Shown: piece by piece, positions 1 through 7,872 of the stretch | Position numbering within the stretch: position 1 is the stretch's first letter | Layout of the letters: the number at the start of each line of letters is the position of its first letter | Assembly (NCBI RefSeq): GCF_018918045.1 | Contig: NZ_JAHLPU010000022.1 | Span: 1 to 64,000 of the forward strand | Length of the DNA stretch: 64,000 nt | DNA from: Pseudoflavonifractor sp. MSJ-30 | GTDB lineage: Bacteria > Bacillota > Clostridia > Oscillospirales > Oscillospiraceae | Reading direction: 5' to 3' | Program-made: the position numbers and the translations under genes | The notes under the pieces: model-generated | The model's database searches: none | Seen by the model: only the letters and a program-made list of their open reading frames with translations | What the model was told of the DNA's origin: nothing

Positions 1-76
1 GGTGGACGATATAGGACTCGAACCTATGACCTTCCGCACGTCAAGCGGATGCTCTAGCCAGCTGAGCTAATCGTCC
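1..76 (-). tRNA. tRNA-Val (anticodon GAC), last base cut by window edge
   Basis: Read on the minus strand the cloverleaf is complete: a 7-bp acceptor stem (GGACGAT with ATCGTCC), a D arm with AGCTGGCTA, an anticodon stem TCCGC/GCGGA closing the loop TTGACGT, and a T arm with TTCGAGT. The anticodon is GAC (Val). The encoded 3' end reads A-CC up to base 1, so the final A of CCA probably lies just outside the window. Confidence 0.95.
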
Positions 77-144
77 ATCTTCCGAAGCACACTCGGAACA
101 GTAGGGATTATAGCGTATTTTGGAAGAAATGTCAAGCACTAATT

Positions 145-675
145 TTAGAAATTTATGTCCGCGTCTGCCGGACTCAGGGTTTCCAGCATGGTATCCATGA
201 TCTGACGGCAGGAGTCTGGCCACGGGTAGCTGTCGGTCTGGAAGTCGGCGCTGTCCATCAGGTCCTGAGCGGTGGAACCGTACAGAATCTCATAGGTGTC
301 CCGAATGAGAGAAAATGTTTTCGCTGTCTCCCGTGTATCCTTTCCCTGGAGCCAGGCCGTCAGAACGGAAGTCATTTCATTTTCCGTAAGGCTTGTTGCC
401 TTGCACCAATCCAGAAGTTTTGCCGTATAGGGCACGGCGGCCATGGTGCAGCCCGCGGTTCCCGGGAACACGTTCTCCTCGATCTGATCCAGCAGCTTCG
501 TCAGGTCCTCCTTTCCCTGGGTCTGGACAGCGGCCAGAGTGGATCTTGTCTGTGCCTCCGGCATGGTAGTGATGGTGGTAGCGGCAGGAGTGCCTCCCCG
601 GGTCTGGCAAGCCGTCAGTCCTGCCGCCAGCAGGCAGGCCAGCAAACCGCCTCCAATTCTTTTCAAAACATCCAT
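145..675 (-). CDS. Small lipoprotein of unknown function
   Basis: A 176-residue protein that begins with a lipoprotein signal peptide: Lys5/Arg6, a hydrophobic stretch and a lipobox LTAC with the lipidated Cys at about residue 23. After that comes a Thr/Ala-rich linker, then a helical, acidic domain rich in Leu, Glu and Asp with scattered Cys and Trp. The start is supported by AGGGAGGAAA seven bases upstream of the ATG. It stands alone between tRNA-Val and the kinase/symporter pair, with its own promoter. I do not recognise the mature domain; it should sit on the outer face of the membrane. Confidence 0.75.
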   Translation of the reverse strand: MDVLKRIGGGLLACLLAAGLTACQTRGGTPAATTITTMPEAQTRSTLAAVQTQGKEDLTKLLDQIEENVFPGTAGCTMAAVPYTAKLLDWCKATSLTENEMTSVLTAWLQGKDTRETAKTFSLIRDTYEILYGSTAQDLMDSADFQTDSYPWPDSCRQIMDTMLETLSPADADINF

Positions 676-737
676 TCCATTTCCTCCCTATCGTTTTCGG
701 TTGCGTCTGGTTACATAACTTTTTGTTACCGTTTGTA

Positions 738-765
738 ATTATACATTCTTTTCCGGCAAAATCAA
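738..765 (-). promoter_or_regulatory. Sigma-A promoter of the lipoprotein gene
   Basis: On the minus strand there is TTGATT (760-765), a 16-base spacer and TATAAT (738-743), about 60 bases upstream of the lipoprotein start. Confidence 0.6.
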
Positions 766-821
766 CCGGCATAAGGAAATCTTAACGCATTTTTAATATC
801 CGCTTCCGGTTCTCTTACAAA

Positions 822-858
822 GAAAGAGCCGCCCGCGCAACACGAGCAGCTCTTTCGC
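822..858 (-). terminator. Terminator of the kinase/symporter operon
   Basis: Inverted repeat GAAAGAGC (822-829) and GCTCTTTC (849-856). On the minus strand, just after the kinase stop, the second arm runs into TTTCTTTG, as in an intrinsic terminator. The loop is GC-rich and may fold further. Confidence 0.55.
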
Positions 859-873
859 TGTCTTTTCTTCTTT

Positions 874-1779
874 TCAGCCCAGTTTTTCGGCGATTCTTAC
901 ACCACCCAAGGCAGGAGACACGGTGTTGACTACCACGGGTGCCAGCTTCTCCATTGCCTCCAGGGCCTGGGCCCGGAAGCAGTCACTTTTAAACAGACCG
1001 CCGGACAGGACAATCTTTAGGTCTTTTTCGCCCTTTTCCCGCAGATTCTCCAGCATCCGTCCCGCATACAGCGTCAGGCTGTCCACGGCGCTCTGGCGCA
1101 ACTTTTTGCACAGAGGGGACTCCGCTGTTTCCAGAACAATGGAGGCATAGGAGGCGATCTCGTCGCCCTTAGTCAGGTTGGACAGGCGATAGAGCATCTC
1201 TTCCCTGCCGCCGCCCTGAGGCAGCAACTTCTTTTCCACTGCCCGGAAGGTAAAGCAGTCCTCCCGGCAGCCATCCAGCCATAGGGTCATTTCCCGCAGC
1301 AGGCGGCAGCTCATCCAGTAGCCGGAGCCAAGATCCGAGAAGGAATAGTTCCAGCCGCCGATGCGCTGGGCATCGCCCTGGCTGTCGATGCCTACCACGA
1401 TGGAGCCTGTGCCCGCAATCACCACCACGCCGGGAACATCCGCGGCCGCCCAGAAGGGCAGCAGGGCATCGTTGACCACTCTGGTTTTTTCCGCCAGAAA
1501 TCCCGCCTGCTGGATCATGGCCTCGTAGACCACCCGATCCCCCGGCGTGTCGCAGCCGGACATGCCCCAGACGCTTCTCTGAATATGCTCTGCCCGGATA
1601 CCGGAGCGCTCCATCTGGCGCACCAACTCCCGCATGTTGGCAAAAGCCGCCGCGTTGCCAACAGACTTGAAGCTGGTAGGCCCGCCATTCAAAGTCAGGA
1701 CGGTCTTGCCGTTTCCGTCCGACACGCACAACTCCGTTTTGGAGCCGCCGCCATCCACACCGAGATAAAACTTGCTCAT
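874..1779 (-). CDS. BadF/BadG-family sugar kinase (N-acetylglucosamine kinase-like)
   Basis: A 301-residue ATPase of the BadF/BadG/BcrA/BcrD (ASKHA) family. The N-terminal phosphate loop is GVDGGGSKT (residues 7-15) and a second conserved loop, VVVIAGTGSIVVG, lies near residue 120; a GGLF motif near residue 270 belongs to the adenosine site. Members of this length phosphorylate GlcNAc or related sugars in the cytoplasm. The ATG at 1779 overlaps the stop of the upstream symporter as ATGA and gives the family's usual N-terminus; the reading frame continues upstream but without homology. Translational coupling to a GPH symporter suggests uptake followed by phosphorylation of the same sugar. The exact substrate cannot be read from sequence. 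Confidence 0.85.
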   Translation of the reverse strand: MSKFYLGVDGGGSKTELCVSDGNGKTVLTLNGGPTSFKSVGNAAAFANMRELVRQMERSGIRAEHIQRSVWGMSGCDTPGDRVVYEAMIQQAGFLAEKTRVVNDALLPFWAAADVPGVVVIAGTGSIVVGIDSQGDAQRIGGWNYSFSDLGSGYWMSCRLLREMTLWLDGCREDCFTFRAVEKKLLPQGGGREEMLYRLSNLTKGDEIASYASIVLETAESPLCKKLRQSAVDSLTLYAGRMLENLREKGEKDLKIVLSGGLFKSDCFRAQALEAMEKLAPVVVNTVSPALGGVRIAEKLG

Positions 1780-3254
1780 TTTTCTTTCCTTTCCCGAAGG
1801 ATCCCCACGATCCGGCTGTATTCCCCTTCGTCCAGAATGTAATGTCTGCAATACAGCGCGTAAGAAATCACCATACACGCCCAGGGCAGAATGCTCATGA
1901 CCACCAGCAGACCGCCGGTCTGGAAATGGGTCGCCTCCGCCACCACGGCGTCGATCTGGCTGAGCTTCTCCGCTTCCGTCACCAGGCCCTGGCTCGCCAT
2001 CTGCTCCAGTTCGGAGATCCGGTTGGTATAGCCGGTCACGCCGAAGGCCAAATAACTCAGCGTGGTCACCAGCACGATCAGCGCCGATGCCAGCTTGGTC
2101 AGGAAGGGCCGAAGGGAGGCGATAATCGCCTCGTCCCGGACACCCCGTTTGTATTCGTTGTATTCCACCGTATTGAGGATGGAAATCATCATCACCAGAT
2201 AGAAGCAATACTGGCCCAGGTTGGTAATCATGTAGCATAGCGTAATCAGCCAGAATTTGGCCGTACCCCCGGGCAGCAGCAACCCGCCCAGCAGCATCAC
2301 GAGATAGGCGGCGCTGGCCGCGAAGACCATGTATTTCATCAGGGTCTTTCTGGGCCACTTCCGGGAAATGGCGGGGTAAAACAGCATCAGAAACGCGGTA
2401 GCCGCCACGCCGATGGTACTGAACAGAGAGTACAGCCCGCCTTCATAGCCGAAAGCAAAATAGATATAGGTAGAGCCCAGACCGCCCATGGCAAGACCGT
2501 TGCCCACCTGCTGCAGAAGAAAAATCAGGGCGATCCACAAAAGCTGGTCGTTGCCCGTCACCGTATTCCAGATTTTCCTGAAGCTGACCGGAGGCGCTGC
2601 CTCCCGCATATAACTTCTGTCCTCTCGGACGCCGAAAATGGTGAAGCAGAGAAACACCGGGCCGATGATGCAGAACATAAGCGCTACCAGTCCGTAGGCC
2701 TTCTGGGCGCTGCCGCCCAGAGTGTGGGTTCCCGTAGTCAGCATAGGCACCAGAATGCCCGCCAATGTGCTGCCCACCCCCGCAAAGAGGGTTGCCCGGG
2801 AGGTGAACTGATCCCGCACCGCACCGTCGCTTCCAAGAGAAGGGATCATGCCCCAGTAGGCAATGTCGTGCATGGTGTAAGCAATGGAATAGCAGAAATA
2901 GATTACGCCAAAGAACACCACAAAGGCCCAGCCCTGGAGCCGCACGTTGAAAGCGGCGTACACCACCACACAAGTCAGCGCGATGCCAATCAGCAGCCAC
3001 GGCGTATACTTCCCCCATTTTGTGCGGGTGCGCTCAATGATATTGCCCATGATTGGGTCATTCAGAGCGTCAAATACCCGGGCAGCCACCATGATAGCGG
3101 TAATGGTCATAAGCTGTGCCGCTGTCAGCTGCCGGGTAAAGAGGACATACACCAGCAGGAAATTGGTAAACAGCTGGTAGAGCATATCCCGCCCCACGGT
3201 ACCCAATGGGAACAGCCAGAGGTTTTGTTTTCGATTACGATCCGCTTCGTTCAT
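1776..3254 (-). CDS. GPH-family sugar:cation symporter (MFS)
   Basis: A 492-residue membrane protein with about 12 hydrophobic helices. The N-terminal part has the glycoside-pentoside-hexuronide (GPH) features: a short hydrophilic lead, GRDMLYQ, the DALNDPIMGNIIERTRTKWGK loop region between helices 2 and 3 (about residues 60-85), and a helix-10/11 region with NTVEYNEYKRGVRDEA. GPH proteins import sugars with H+ or Na+. It is first in an operon with the BadF-type kinase (4-base ATGA overlap), so both likely handle one substrate. The C-terminal 80 residues contain an extra segment with Glu/Ser-rich sequence before the last helix, as in clostridial members. Confidence 0.88.
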   Translation of the reverse strand: MNEADRNRKQNLWLFPLGTVGRDMLYQLFTNFLLVYVLFTRQLTAAQLMTITAIMVAARVFDALNDPIMGNIIERTRTKWGKYTPWLLIGIALTCVVVYAAFNVRLQGWAFVVFFGVIYFCYSIAYTMHDIAYWGMIPSLGSDGAVRDQFTSRATLFAGVGSTLAGILVPMLTTGTHTLGGSAQKAYGLVALMFCIIGPVFLCFTIFGVREDRSYMREAAPPVSFRKIWNTVTGNDQLLWIALIFLLQQVGNGLAMGGLGSTYIYFAFGYEGGLYSLFSTIGVAATAFLMLFYPAISRKWPRKTLMKYMVFAASAAYLVMLLGGLLLPGGTAKFWLITLCYMITNLGQYCFYLVMMISILNTVEYNEYKRGVRDEAIIASLRPFLTKLASALIVLVTTLSYLAFGVTGYTNRISELEQMASQGLVTEAEKLSQIDAVVAEATHFQTGGLLVVMSILPWACMVISYALYCRHYILDEGEYSRIVGILRERKEK

Positions 3255-3287
3255 ATTCGAGCCCCTCCCGGTTCTTCTGATATGTAT

Positions 3288-3316
3288 AATTTATTACACT
3301 TTCCGGCAAAATGCAA
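3288..3316 (-). promoter_or_regulatory. Promoter of the symporter/kinase operon
   Basis: On the minus strand: TTGCAT (3311-3316), a 17-base spacer, TAAATT (3288-3293). It lies about 35 bases upstream of the symporter start and nearly back to back with the apbE promoter. Confidence 0.5.
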
Positions 3317-3337
3317 CAGGGAAATTTGTGCCGGGCC

Positions 3338-3366
3338 TTTACACCCCGGTCTTTCTGGGCTATAAT
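3338..3366 (+). promoter_or_regulatory. Promoter of apbE
   Basis: TTTACA (3338-3343), 17-base spacer, TATAAT (3361-3366), 37 bases before the apbE start codon. Confidence 0.65.
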
Positions 3367-3403
3367 CACGGTTATACGTCAAGAAATGCCCTGCGAGGAT
3401 ATT

Positions 3404-4414
3404 ATGAGAAAGATTTTGATTGTTTTTACCATCCTGACCCTTCTGCTATCCGGCTGTGGAAGCCGGGAAGACGGCGCCGCCTCCACCCGGTATCTGACCA
3501 CCATGGACACCGTCATGACCCTGACCGCCTACGGCCCCAATCGGGAGGATGGACTGGACAAGGCCCAGGCAGAAATTCTGGCACTGAACGCCGCATTAAG
3601 CACCGGTCTCTCTGACAGCGAAATCTCCCGGCTCAACGAAAGCGGCAGCGCCGCCCTGTCCCCGGAGCCTCTCGCCCTGCTGGAGCGGGCTTTGGAGCTG
3701 TACGATTCCACGGATGGACTTTTTGACCCCAGCGTCTATCCTCTGGTAAAGCTCTGGGGCTTCTACGATAAGAATTATCATGTGCCCACAGCCGCCGAAC
3801 TGGGCGAGTCTCTTTCCCGTGTTGGCGCCGACCATATCCGGATTTCCGGAAACACTGTGACCCTTGAAGACGGCCGGCAGATTGATCTGGGCGGCATCGG
3901 CAAGGGCTATGCCTCCCAGCGGGCCTGCGAGATTCTGAGAGAAGCCGGCGTGTCCTCCGCCCTGCTGAGCCTGGGGGGCAACGTCCAGTGTCTGGGCAGC
4001 AAGCCTGACGGCAGCGACTGGAATATCGGCATCCGGGATCCCTGGCAGGAAGGGGCGCTCTACGCCGCCGTCAAGGTCTCCGATCAGGCCGTTATCACCT
4101 CCGGCGGCTATGAGCGCTACTTTGAGGACCCGGACACGGGCGTTGTCTACCGCCACATTCTGGACCCCCGGACGGGCCGTCCGGCAGAAAGCGGCCTCAG
4201 TTCCGTTTCCATCGTCACAACAGACGGCACTCTGGGAGACGGCCTTTCCACAGCCCTGTATATTATGGGTCTGGAGGAGGCAACAGCCTTCTGGCGCACC
4301 CACAGCGAGGAATTTGAAATGATTCTAATCACAGATGACGGCACCTTGTACGCCACCGAGGGACTTCAAAATCGGATCTCCTCTTCCGGCAGAATTCATT
4401 TTTTGTCCCGATAA
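3404..4414 (+). CDS. apbE: FAD:protein FMN transferase, lipoprotein
   Basis: A 336-residue ApbE-family protein. A lipoprotein signal peptide with lipobox LSGC puts Cys18 at the membrane anchor. Family landmarks follow: MDTVMTLTAYG, IDLGGIGKGYAS near residue 165, SLGGN near 190, TSGGYERYF near 230 and HILDPRTG with the metal-binding region. ApbE covalently attaches FMN to Thr/Ser in flavoproteins outside the membrane, for example Rnf/Nqr subunits or extracellular flavin reductases. The ATG at 3404 was chosen because it starts the signal peptide and has GAGGA upstream; an earlier in-frame ATG at 3311 would add 31 residues that spoil the signal and overlap the promoter. No target flavoprotein gene is visible nearby. 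Confidence 0.93.
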   Translation: MRKILIVFTILTLLLSGCGSREDGAASTRYLTTMDTVMTLTAYGPNREDGLDKAQAEILALNAALSTGLSDSEISRLNESGSAALSPEPLALLERALELYDSTDGLFDPSVYPLVKLWGFYDKNYHVPTAAELGESLSRVGADHIRISGNTVTLEDGRQIDLGGIGKGYASQRACEILREAGVSSALLSLGGNVQCLGSKPDGSDWNIGIRDPWQEGALYAAVKVSDQAVITSGGYERYFEDPDTGVVYRHILDPRTGRPAESGLSSVSIVTTDGTLGDGLSTALYIMGLEEATAFWRTHSEEFEMILITDDGTLYATEGLQNRISSSGRIHFLSR

Positions 4415-4485
4415 GCATGGGGCATCTGTAAGAATGCCGTAAAATTATCAATTGTAACATTTTTACGAACACTCCCCCGCCGGGC

Positions 4486-4513
4486 TTGCGAAGATGCGGA
4501 AATGTGCTATAAT
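4486..4513 (+). promoter_or_regulatory. Promoter of the lipid kinase/Nudix operon
   Basis: TTGCGA (4486-4491), 16-base spacer, TATAAT (4508-4513), 45 bases before the start codon. Confidence 0.65.
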
Positions 4514-4558
4514 GATTTCCACACAAGTAGCGTAACATTGAATTGCGAGGGTTTTTTC

Positions 4559-5446
4559 ATGAAAAAAATGCTTTTGGTCGTGAATCCCTATTCCGGCCAG
4601 AAAAAGGCGGCGAAGCTGCTGCCGGAGATCATTGCCATGTTCAACCGGGCAGAGTATGCCGTTCAGGTCTATATTACCGCCGGCCCCGGAGACGCCACTG
4701 TGGAGGTTGCCCGCGTGTGCCGGGACGTGGACCTGGTGGTCTGCTGCGGCGGTGACGGCACCTTCAACGAAACCCTGGCCGGAATTCTGAAAGCAGGTGT
4801 CGATACGCCCATCGGCTACATTCCCGCCGGTTCCACCAACGATTTTGCCTCCAGTCTGAAGCTCTCTTCTGATATACTGGAAGCCACTCAGGATATCATT
4901 CTCGGCTCCCCCGTTGCCTATGACGCCGGCAAATTCGGCGACCGGTACTTCTCCTATGTAGCTTCCTTCGGCGCCTTTACCCGCACCAGCTACGCAACGC
5001 CCCAAAGCATCAAAAACGCCCTGGGCCATACCGCCTATGTGCTGGAGGGCATTCAGGAGCTGTCCCAGATTCGCAAGGAACACATTAAGATGATCATTGA
5101 CGGCGAAGAGGTGGAGGACGATTTCCTCTTTGGCGCTATCTGCAACTCCACCTCCGTGGGGGGCGTTCTGACTCTGGATCCCGAAATTGTAGATCTGCGG
5201 GACAACAAGCTGGAGATTCTGCTTGTCCGCGCCCCCAAGAATCTGGCGGAGATCCATGAGTGCATCGTAGCCCTGAACGCCCAGAAATACAACTGCGCCA
5301 TGCTGACCTTCCGTTCCGCCACCCATATCCGCATCTTCGCTGATCCGGAGATGCCCTGGACCCTGGACGGCGAACGGGAAGAGGGCCATAGCGAGGTAGT
5401 CGTTACCCCGGAGCACCTGGCCTACCGGCTTATGAAGAGGCAGTAA
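4559..5446 (+). CDS. Diacylglycerol/lipid kinase (DagK/YegS/BmrU family)
   Basis: A 295-residue cytoplasmic lipid kinase. The catalytic domain starts with LLVVNPYSGQKKAAK (residues 5-19), then the GGDGT nucleotide motif (64-68) followed by FNE, and the GSTNDFA loop near residue 95. The C-terminal half is the beta-rich domain of the family. Such enzymes phosphorylate diacylglycerol, returning it to phosphatidate during lipoteichoic-acid or phospholipid turnover, or act on related lipids. The ATG at 4559 gives the family start; the open frame reaches back only into the promoter. The next gene (Nudix) starts one base after the stop, so the two form an operon, although a functional link is not obvious. 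Confidence 0.9.
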   Translation: MKKMLLVVNPYSGQKKAAKLLPEIIAMFNRAEYAVQVYITAGPGDATVEVARVCRDVDLVVCCGGDGTFNETLAGILKAGVDTPIGYIPAGSTNDFASSLKLSSDILEATQDIILGSPVAYDAGKFGDRYFSYVASFGAFTRTSYATPQSIKNALGHTAYVLEGIQELSQIRKEHIKMIIDGEEVEDDFLFGAICNSTSVGGVLTLDPEIVDLRDNKLEILLVRAPKNLAEIHECIVALNAQKYNCAMLTFRSATHIRIFADPEMPWTLDGEREEGHSEVVVTPEHLAYRLMKRQ

Positions 5447-5447
5447 A

Positions 5448-5930
5448 ATGGGAATGCGCAACACCACGCTGTGCTATGTGACCCGGGGCGACCAGGTATT
5501 GATGCTCCACCGGGTCAAGAAAAAGAATGACATCAACCATGACAAATGGATCGGCATCGGCGGCAAATTTCTGCCGGAGGAAAGCCCGGACGAGTGCGTT
5601 CTCCGGGAAGCCTGGGAGGAAACCGGCCTGACCCTGACCTCCTGGCGCTGCCGTGGCGTGATTACTTTTCTGAACGCGGGCTGCGACGGGGAATACATGT
5701 ACCTCTTCACCGCCGATGGCTTTGAAGGGGATATGCACGAATGCAATGAGGGTGATCTGGAATGGGTCGACAGGGAATTCCTCTACAGCCTGCCCATGTG
5801 GGAAGGCGACAAGATCTTCCTGGACCTTCTGTGGCAGGATGCCCCCTTTTTCCTGCTGACGTTGCGCTACCGGGACGATGTGCTGGAGGAGGCCGTTCTG
5901 AACGGCGAGGTCATTCACAGATCCATATAA
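5448..5930 (+). CDS. Nudix hydrolase (MutT/8-oxo-dGTP diphosphatase type)
   Basis: A 160-residue Nudix protein. The Nudix box runs from Gly38 or nearby: G-x5-E-x7-REAWEETGL, all catalytic Glu present. The N-terminus NTTLCYVTRGDQVLMLHRVKK and the C-terminal DLLWQD region resemble the clostridial 8-oxo-dGTP diphosphatase group, which removes oxidised dGTP from the nucleotide pool. Other nucleoside diphosphate substrates are possible. It is translated from the same message as the lipid kinase and is followed by an intrinsic terminator. Confidence 0.88.
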   Translation: MGMRNTTLCYVTRGDQVLMLHRVKKKNDINHDKWIGIGGKFLPEESPDECVLREAWEETGLTLTSWRCRGVITFLNAGCDGEYMYLFTADGFEGDMHECNEGDLEWVDREFLYSLPMWEGDKIFLDLLWQDAPFFLLTLRYRDDVLEEAVLNGEVIHRSI

Positions 5931-5937
5931 GCACACA

Positions 5938-5972
5938 TTCCAGCAGGCCAAACAGTCTGCTGGAAATTTTTT
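5938..5972 (+). terminator. Intrinsic terminator after the Nudix gene
   Basis: A 9-bp stem TTCCAGCAG (5938-5946) / CTGCTGGAA (5957-5965) with a 10-base loop, followed by six T. Confidence 0.85.
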
Positions 5973-5979
5973 ATAGGCA

Positions 5980-6008
5980 TTGCGTTTCATCTCCTGATAT
6001 GCTATAAT
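5980..6008 (+). promoter_or_regulatory. Promoter of the C_GCAxxG_C_C gene
   Basis: TTGCGT (5980-5985), 17-base spacer, TATAAT (6003-6008), about 42 bases before the ATG. Confidence 0.65.
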
Positions 6009-6049
6009 CGATTTACATAAAACATGAAAGCAATACTGGGGGACATACA

Positions 6050-6517
6050 ATGGACCATAGAGAATACGCGGCAGAGCTGTTCTGCCGAGGATATAACTGC
6101 GCCCAGGCTGTAACTGTCGCATTCTGTGATAAAACCGGGCTGTCTGAAGAATACGCCGCAAAGCTCGCCTGCTCCTTCGGCGGCGGTATCGGACGGCTGC
6201 GGGAAACCTGCGGCGCCGTCAGCGGCATGATGATTGTTCTGGGACTCCTGTACGGCTACAGTGAGCCGGGAAATGACACTGTCAAAATGGCGCACTATAA
6301 AGTTGTTCAGGAGCTTGCCGGAAAATTCCGGGAGCAGGCCGGAAGTCTTGTCTGCCGGGAAATTCTGAAAAATCCCCCTTCTGATCCTGTCCCCACGCCC
6401 AGGACCGCCGATTTCTACGCCAAGCGGCCCTGCGCAAGGCTCTGCTCCCTGGCGGCAGGCATTCTGGACGACTATATTGCGTCCCGGGAGGGCAGTCATG
6501 CAGACCTACATCTGTAA
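6050..6517 (+). CDS. C_GCAxxG_C_C family protein (putative redox)
   Basis: A 155-residue protein with the cysteine pattern that names the family: Cys12, Cys17 in NCAQAV, ACSFGGG, then ETCGAVSGM with the CGAxxG core, and late CxxxxxxCARLC cysteines. The family is common in Clostridia and other anaerobes; the cysteines are thought to bind metal or a redox centre, but no reaction is established. It has its own promoter, and its last 20 bases overlap the next gene, so the two are translationally coupled. Confidence 0.85.
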   Translation: MDHREYAAELFCRGYNCAQAVTVAFCDKTGLSEEYAAKLACSFGGGIGRLRETCGAVSGMMIVLGLLYGYSEPGNDTVKMAHYKVVQELAGKFREQAGSLVCREILKNPPSDPVPTPRTADFYAKRPCARLCSLAAGILDDYIASREGSHADLHL

Positions 6518-7004
6518 TCAGACAAAAATACCCAAGGACCGCTGGCGTTACGGCTTCCGGTCCTCCGCCAAAACCGGCTGCGGGTGGGTGGCCGTGTACA
6601 ATGCCCTGATTGAACTGGGCGAATCTCCCCTGCCCGAGACCATCATTGACGCCCTGGAGCACCAACTGCCCCTGATCAACGGCAATTTCGGCACCAACGT
6701 CCTCTCCCCTGCCATGCTGCTGAAAAAATGGGGCTACAATGTAACACTTTGCTCCGATGTCGCCAAATTCGACCAGATGTGCCGCATGTCGGACGTTGGC
6801 ATTCTCTTCTACTACTGGCGCAAGGGGGCCCGCATCGGTTCTCATTTCGTCTGCGTCACCGCCGGGGAAGGCGGCTTCTATGGCTACAACACCTATTCCG
6901 ACTCCCACGGGGAGGACTTTTACGGGGGCAGCCTCAGCGCCTTTCTCAAAAATCAAAAGAATTTCGGCTGTGTTCTGACCTGTGTGCGTAAACCGGCAAA
7001 ATAA
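6498..7004 (+). CDS. Small papain-like (C39-like) cysteine protease fold protein
   Basis: A 168-residue protein with the order Cys-His-Asn expected for a papain-fold peptidase: TGCGWVAVYNAL places Cys28 at the start of a helix, GSHFVCV places His116 on a strand, and GYNTYSD places Asn131 a short distance later. The resemblance is to Peptidase_C39_2-type domains. No signal peptide or membrane helix is seen, so it is probably cytoplasmic, unlike ABC-linked C39 proteases. The ATG at 6498 follows GGGAGGG; an earlier in-frame ATG at 6477 lacks a good site. It overlaps the C_GCAxxG_C_C gene by 20 bases. The target is unknown; peptidase activity is inferred only from the motif pattern. Confidence 0.6.
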   Translation: MQTYICNQTKIPKDRWRYGFRSSAKTGCGWVAVYNALIELGESPLPETIIDALEHQLPLINGNFGTNVLSPAMLLKKWGYNVTLCSDVAKFDQMCRMSDVGILFYYWRKGARIGSHFVCVTAGEGGFYGYNTYSDSHGEDFYGGSLSAFLKNQKNFGCVLTCVRKPAK

Positions 7005-7118
7005 GAAACGGCCCTGTCTCATGCTGTAATTTCTCAGAAAAGGTGGTTTACACCGAGAATTACGCCGGGACCGGCCTCTCTTTTGGGTGAATGAATGTAG
7101 TTATGAATTGCGCAGAGA

Positions 7119-7152
7119 ATCCCTCACACTTTTGCTGGTGTGGGGGATTTTC
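7119..7152 (+). terminator. Possible terminator
   Basis: An 11-bp stem ATCCCTCACAC (7119-7129) / GTGTGGGGGAT (7138-7148) with one G-T pair, an 8-base loop and then TTTTC. The T run is short, so termination may be weak. Confidence 0.5.
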
Positions 7153-7265
7153 ATAACCCAACAGTGAAGATCAGTGACGTTGCGGTGATGCTGAACGCTC
7201 AGCAGGATATGCGGTCAAAACACGTGGATACAATATTTCTTAAAAAGAGCACAACCGGAAACAAA

Positions 7266-7298
7266 TCTCTGCGTATATAAGGGTGAAACACGCAGAGA
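7266..7298 (+). promoter_or_regulatory. Leader stem-loop before ECF sigma gene
   Basis: TCTCTGCGT (7266-7274) pairs perfectly with ACGCAGAGA (7290-7298) around a 15-base loop. It ends four bases before the AGGAGGG ribosome binding site at about 7303, so it could influence translation of the sigma factor. Role inferred only. Confidence 0.4.
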
Positions 7299-7317
7299 GA
7301 ATAGGAGGGCCTCTATT

Positions 7318-7872
7318 ATGGAGGATGATCAGATCATCAAACTATACTTTGAACGCTCAGAGCAGGCGATTGAGGAAACGGACACAAAGTATGGCGGCTA
7401 CTGTTACAGCATTGCTTATAATATTCTGACCAATCAAGAGGATGCCGAAGAAAGTGTTAGTGATACTTACCTGTCCGCATGGAATTCCATGCCGCCCCGG
7501 CGTCCCCCGGCACTGGCAGCGTTTCTTGGGAAAATCACCCGGAATATTTCCATTGATCGGTGGAGAAAGTACCGTGCTTTTAAGCGGGGCGAGGGTCAGA
7601 TCGAAATTGCGCTGGACGAACTCAGCGAATGCGTTGGTGGGGAAAGCGCTGAAGACGCAGCTATTCGGAAAGAAATCCTGGCAAGTTTGAACCGCTTTCT
7701 TGGCACGCTGAAAGAAACGGAGCGGAGTGTATTCCTCTGCCGCTACTGGTATCTGGATTCCACCGAGGAAATCGCGGAAAAGTCTGGTTTTAGCGTCAGT
7801 AAGGTCAAGTCTATGCTATTTCGTATCCGAAAGCGGTTATATACGCAGCTGGTGAAAGAGGGATTGCTATGA
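7318..7872 (+). CDS. ECF RNA polymerase sigma factor (first copy)
   Basis: A 184-residue sigma-70 family factor with only regions 2 and 4. Region 2 includes YSIAYNILTNQEDAEESVSDTYLSAW (about residues 34-60) and the DRWRKYRA DNA-melting end; region 4 includes LPETER-like LKETERSVFLCRYWY and a helix-turn-helix TEEIAEKSGFSVSKVKSML. It starts with MEDDQIIKLYFERSEQAI, a lead shared with the paralogue at 35654. The stop overlaps the start of the membrane protein downstream (ATGA), the normal arrangement for an ECF factor and its anti-sigma partner. The inducing signal is unknown. Confidence 0.92.
   Translation: MEDDQIIKLYFERSEQAIEETDTKYGGYCYSIAYNILTNQEDAEESVSDTYLSAWNSMPPRRPPALAAFLGKITRNISIDRWRKYRAFKRGEGQIEIALDELSECVGGESAEDAAIRKEILASLNRFLGTLKETERSVFLCRYWYLDSTEEIAEKSGFSVSKVKSMLFRIRKRLYTQLVKEGLL

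Larger units (their letters stand above)
7005..7317 (+). other. Intergenic region before the first ECF sigma gene
   Basis: The 313 bases contain no gene. They hold a hairpin resembling a terminator (7119-7148), a lone TACAAT that could be a -10 near 7224, and a stem-loop directly before the sigma gene (7266-7298). GC content drops noticeably after about 7080 compared with the upstream genes. Confidence 0.6.

Noticed and set aside
7262-7310. ECF-type autoregulated promoter (GGAAAC...CGTAT) before the first sigma gene
   Set aside because: The spacing between GGAAAC and CGTAT is only about 9 bases instead of about 16, so it does not fit.
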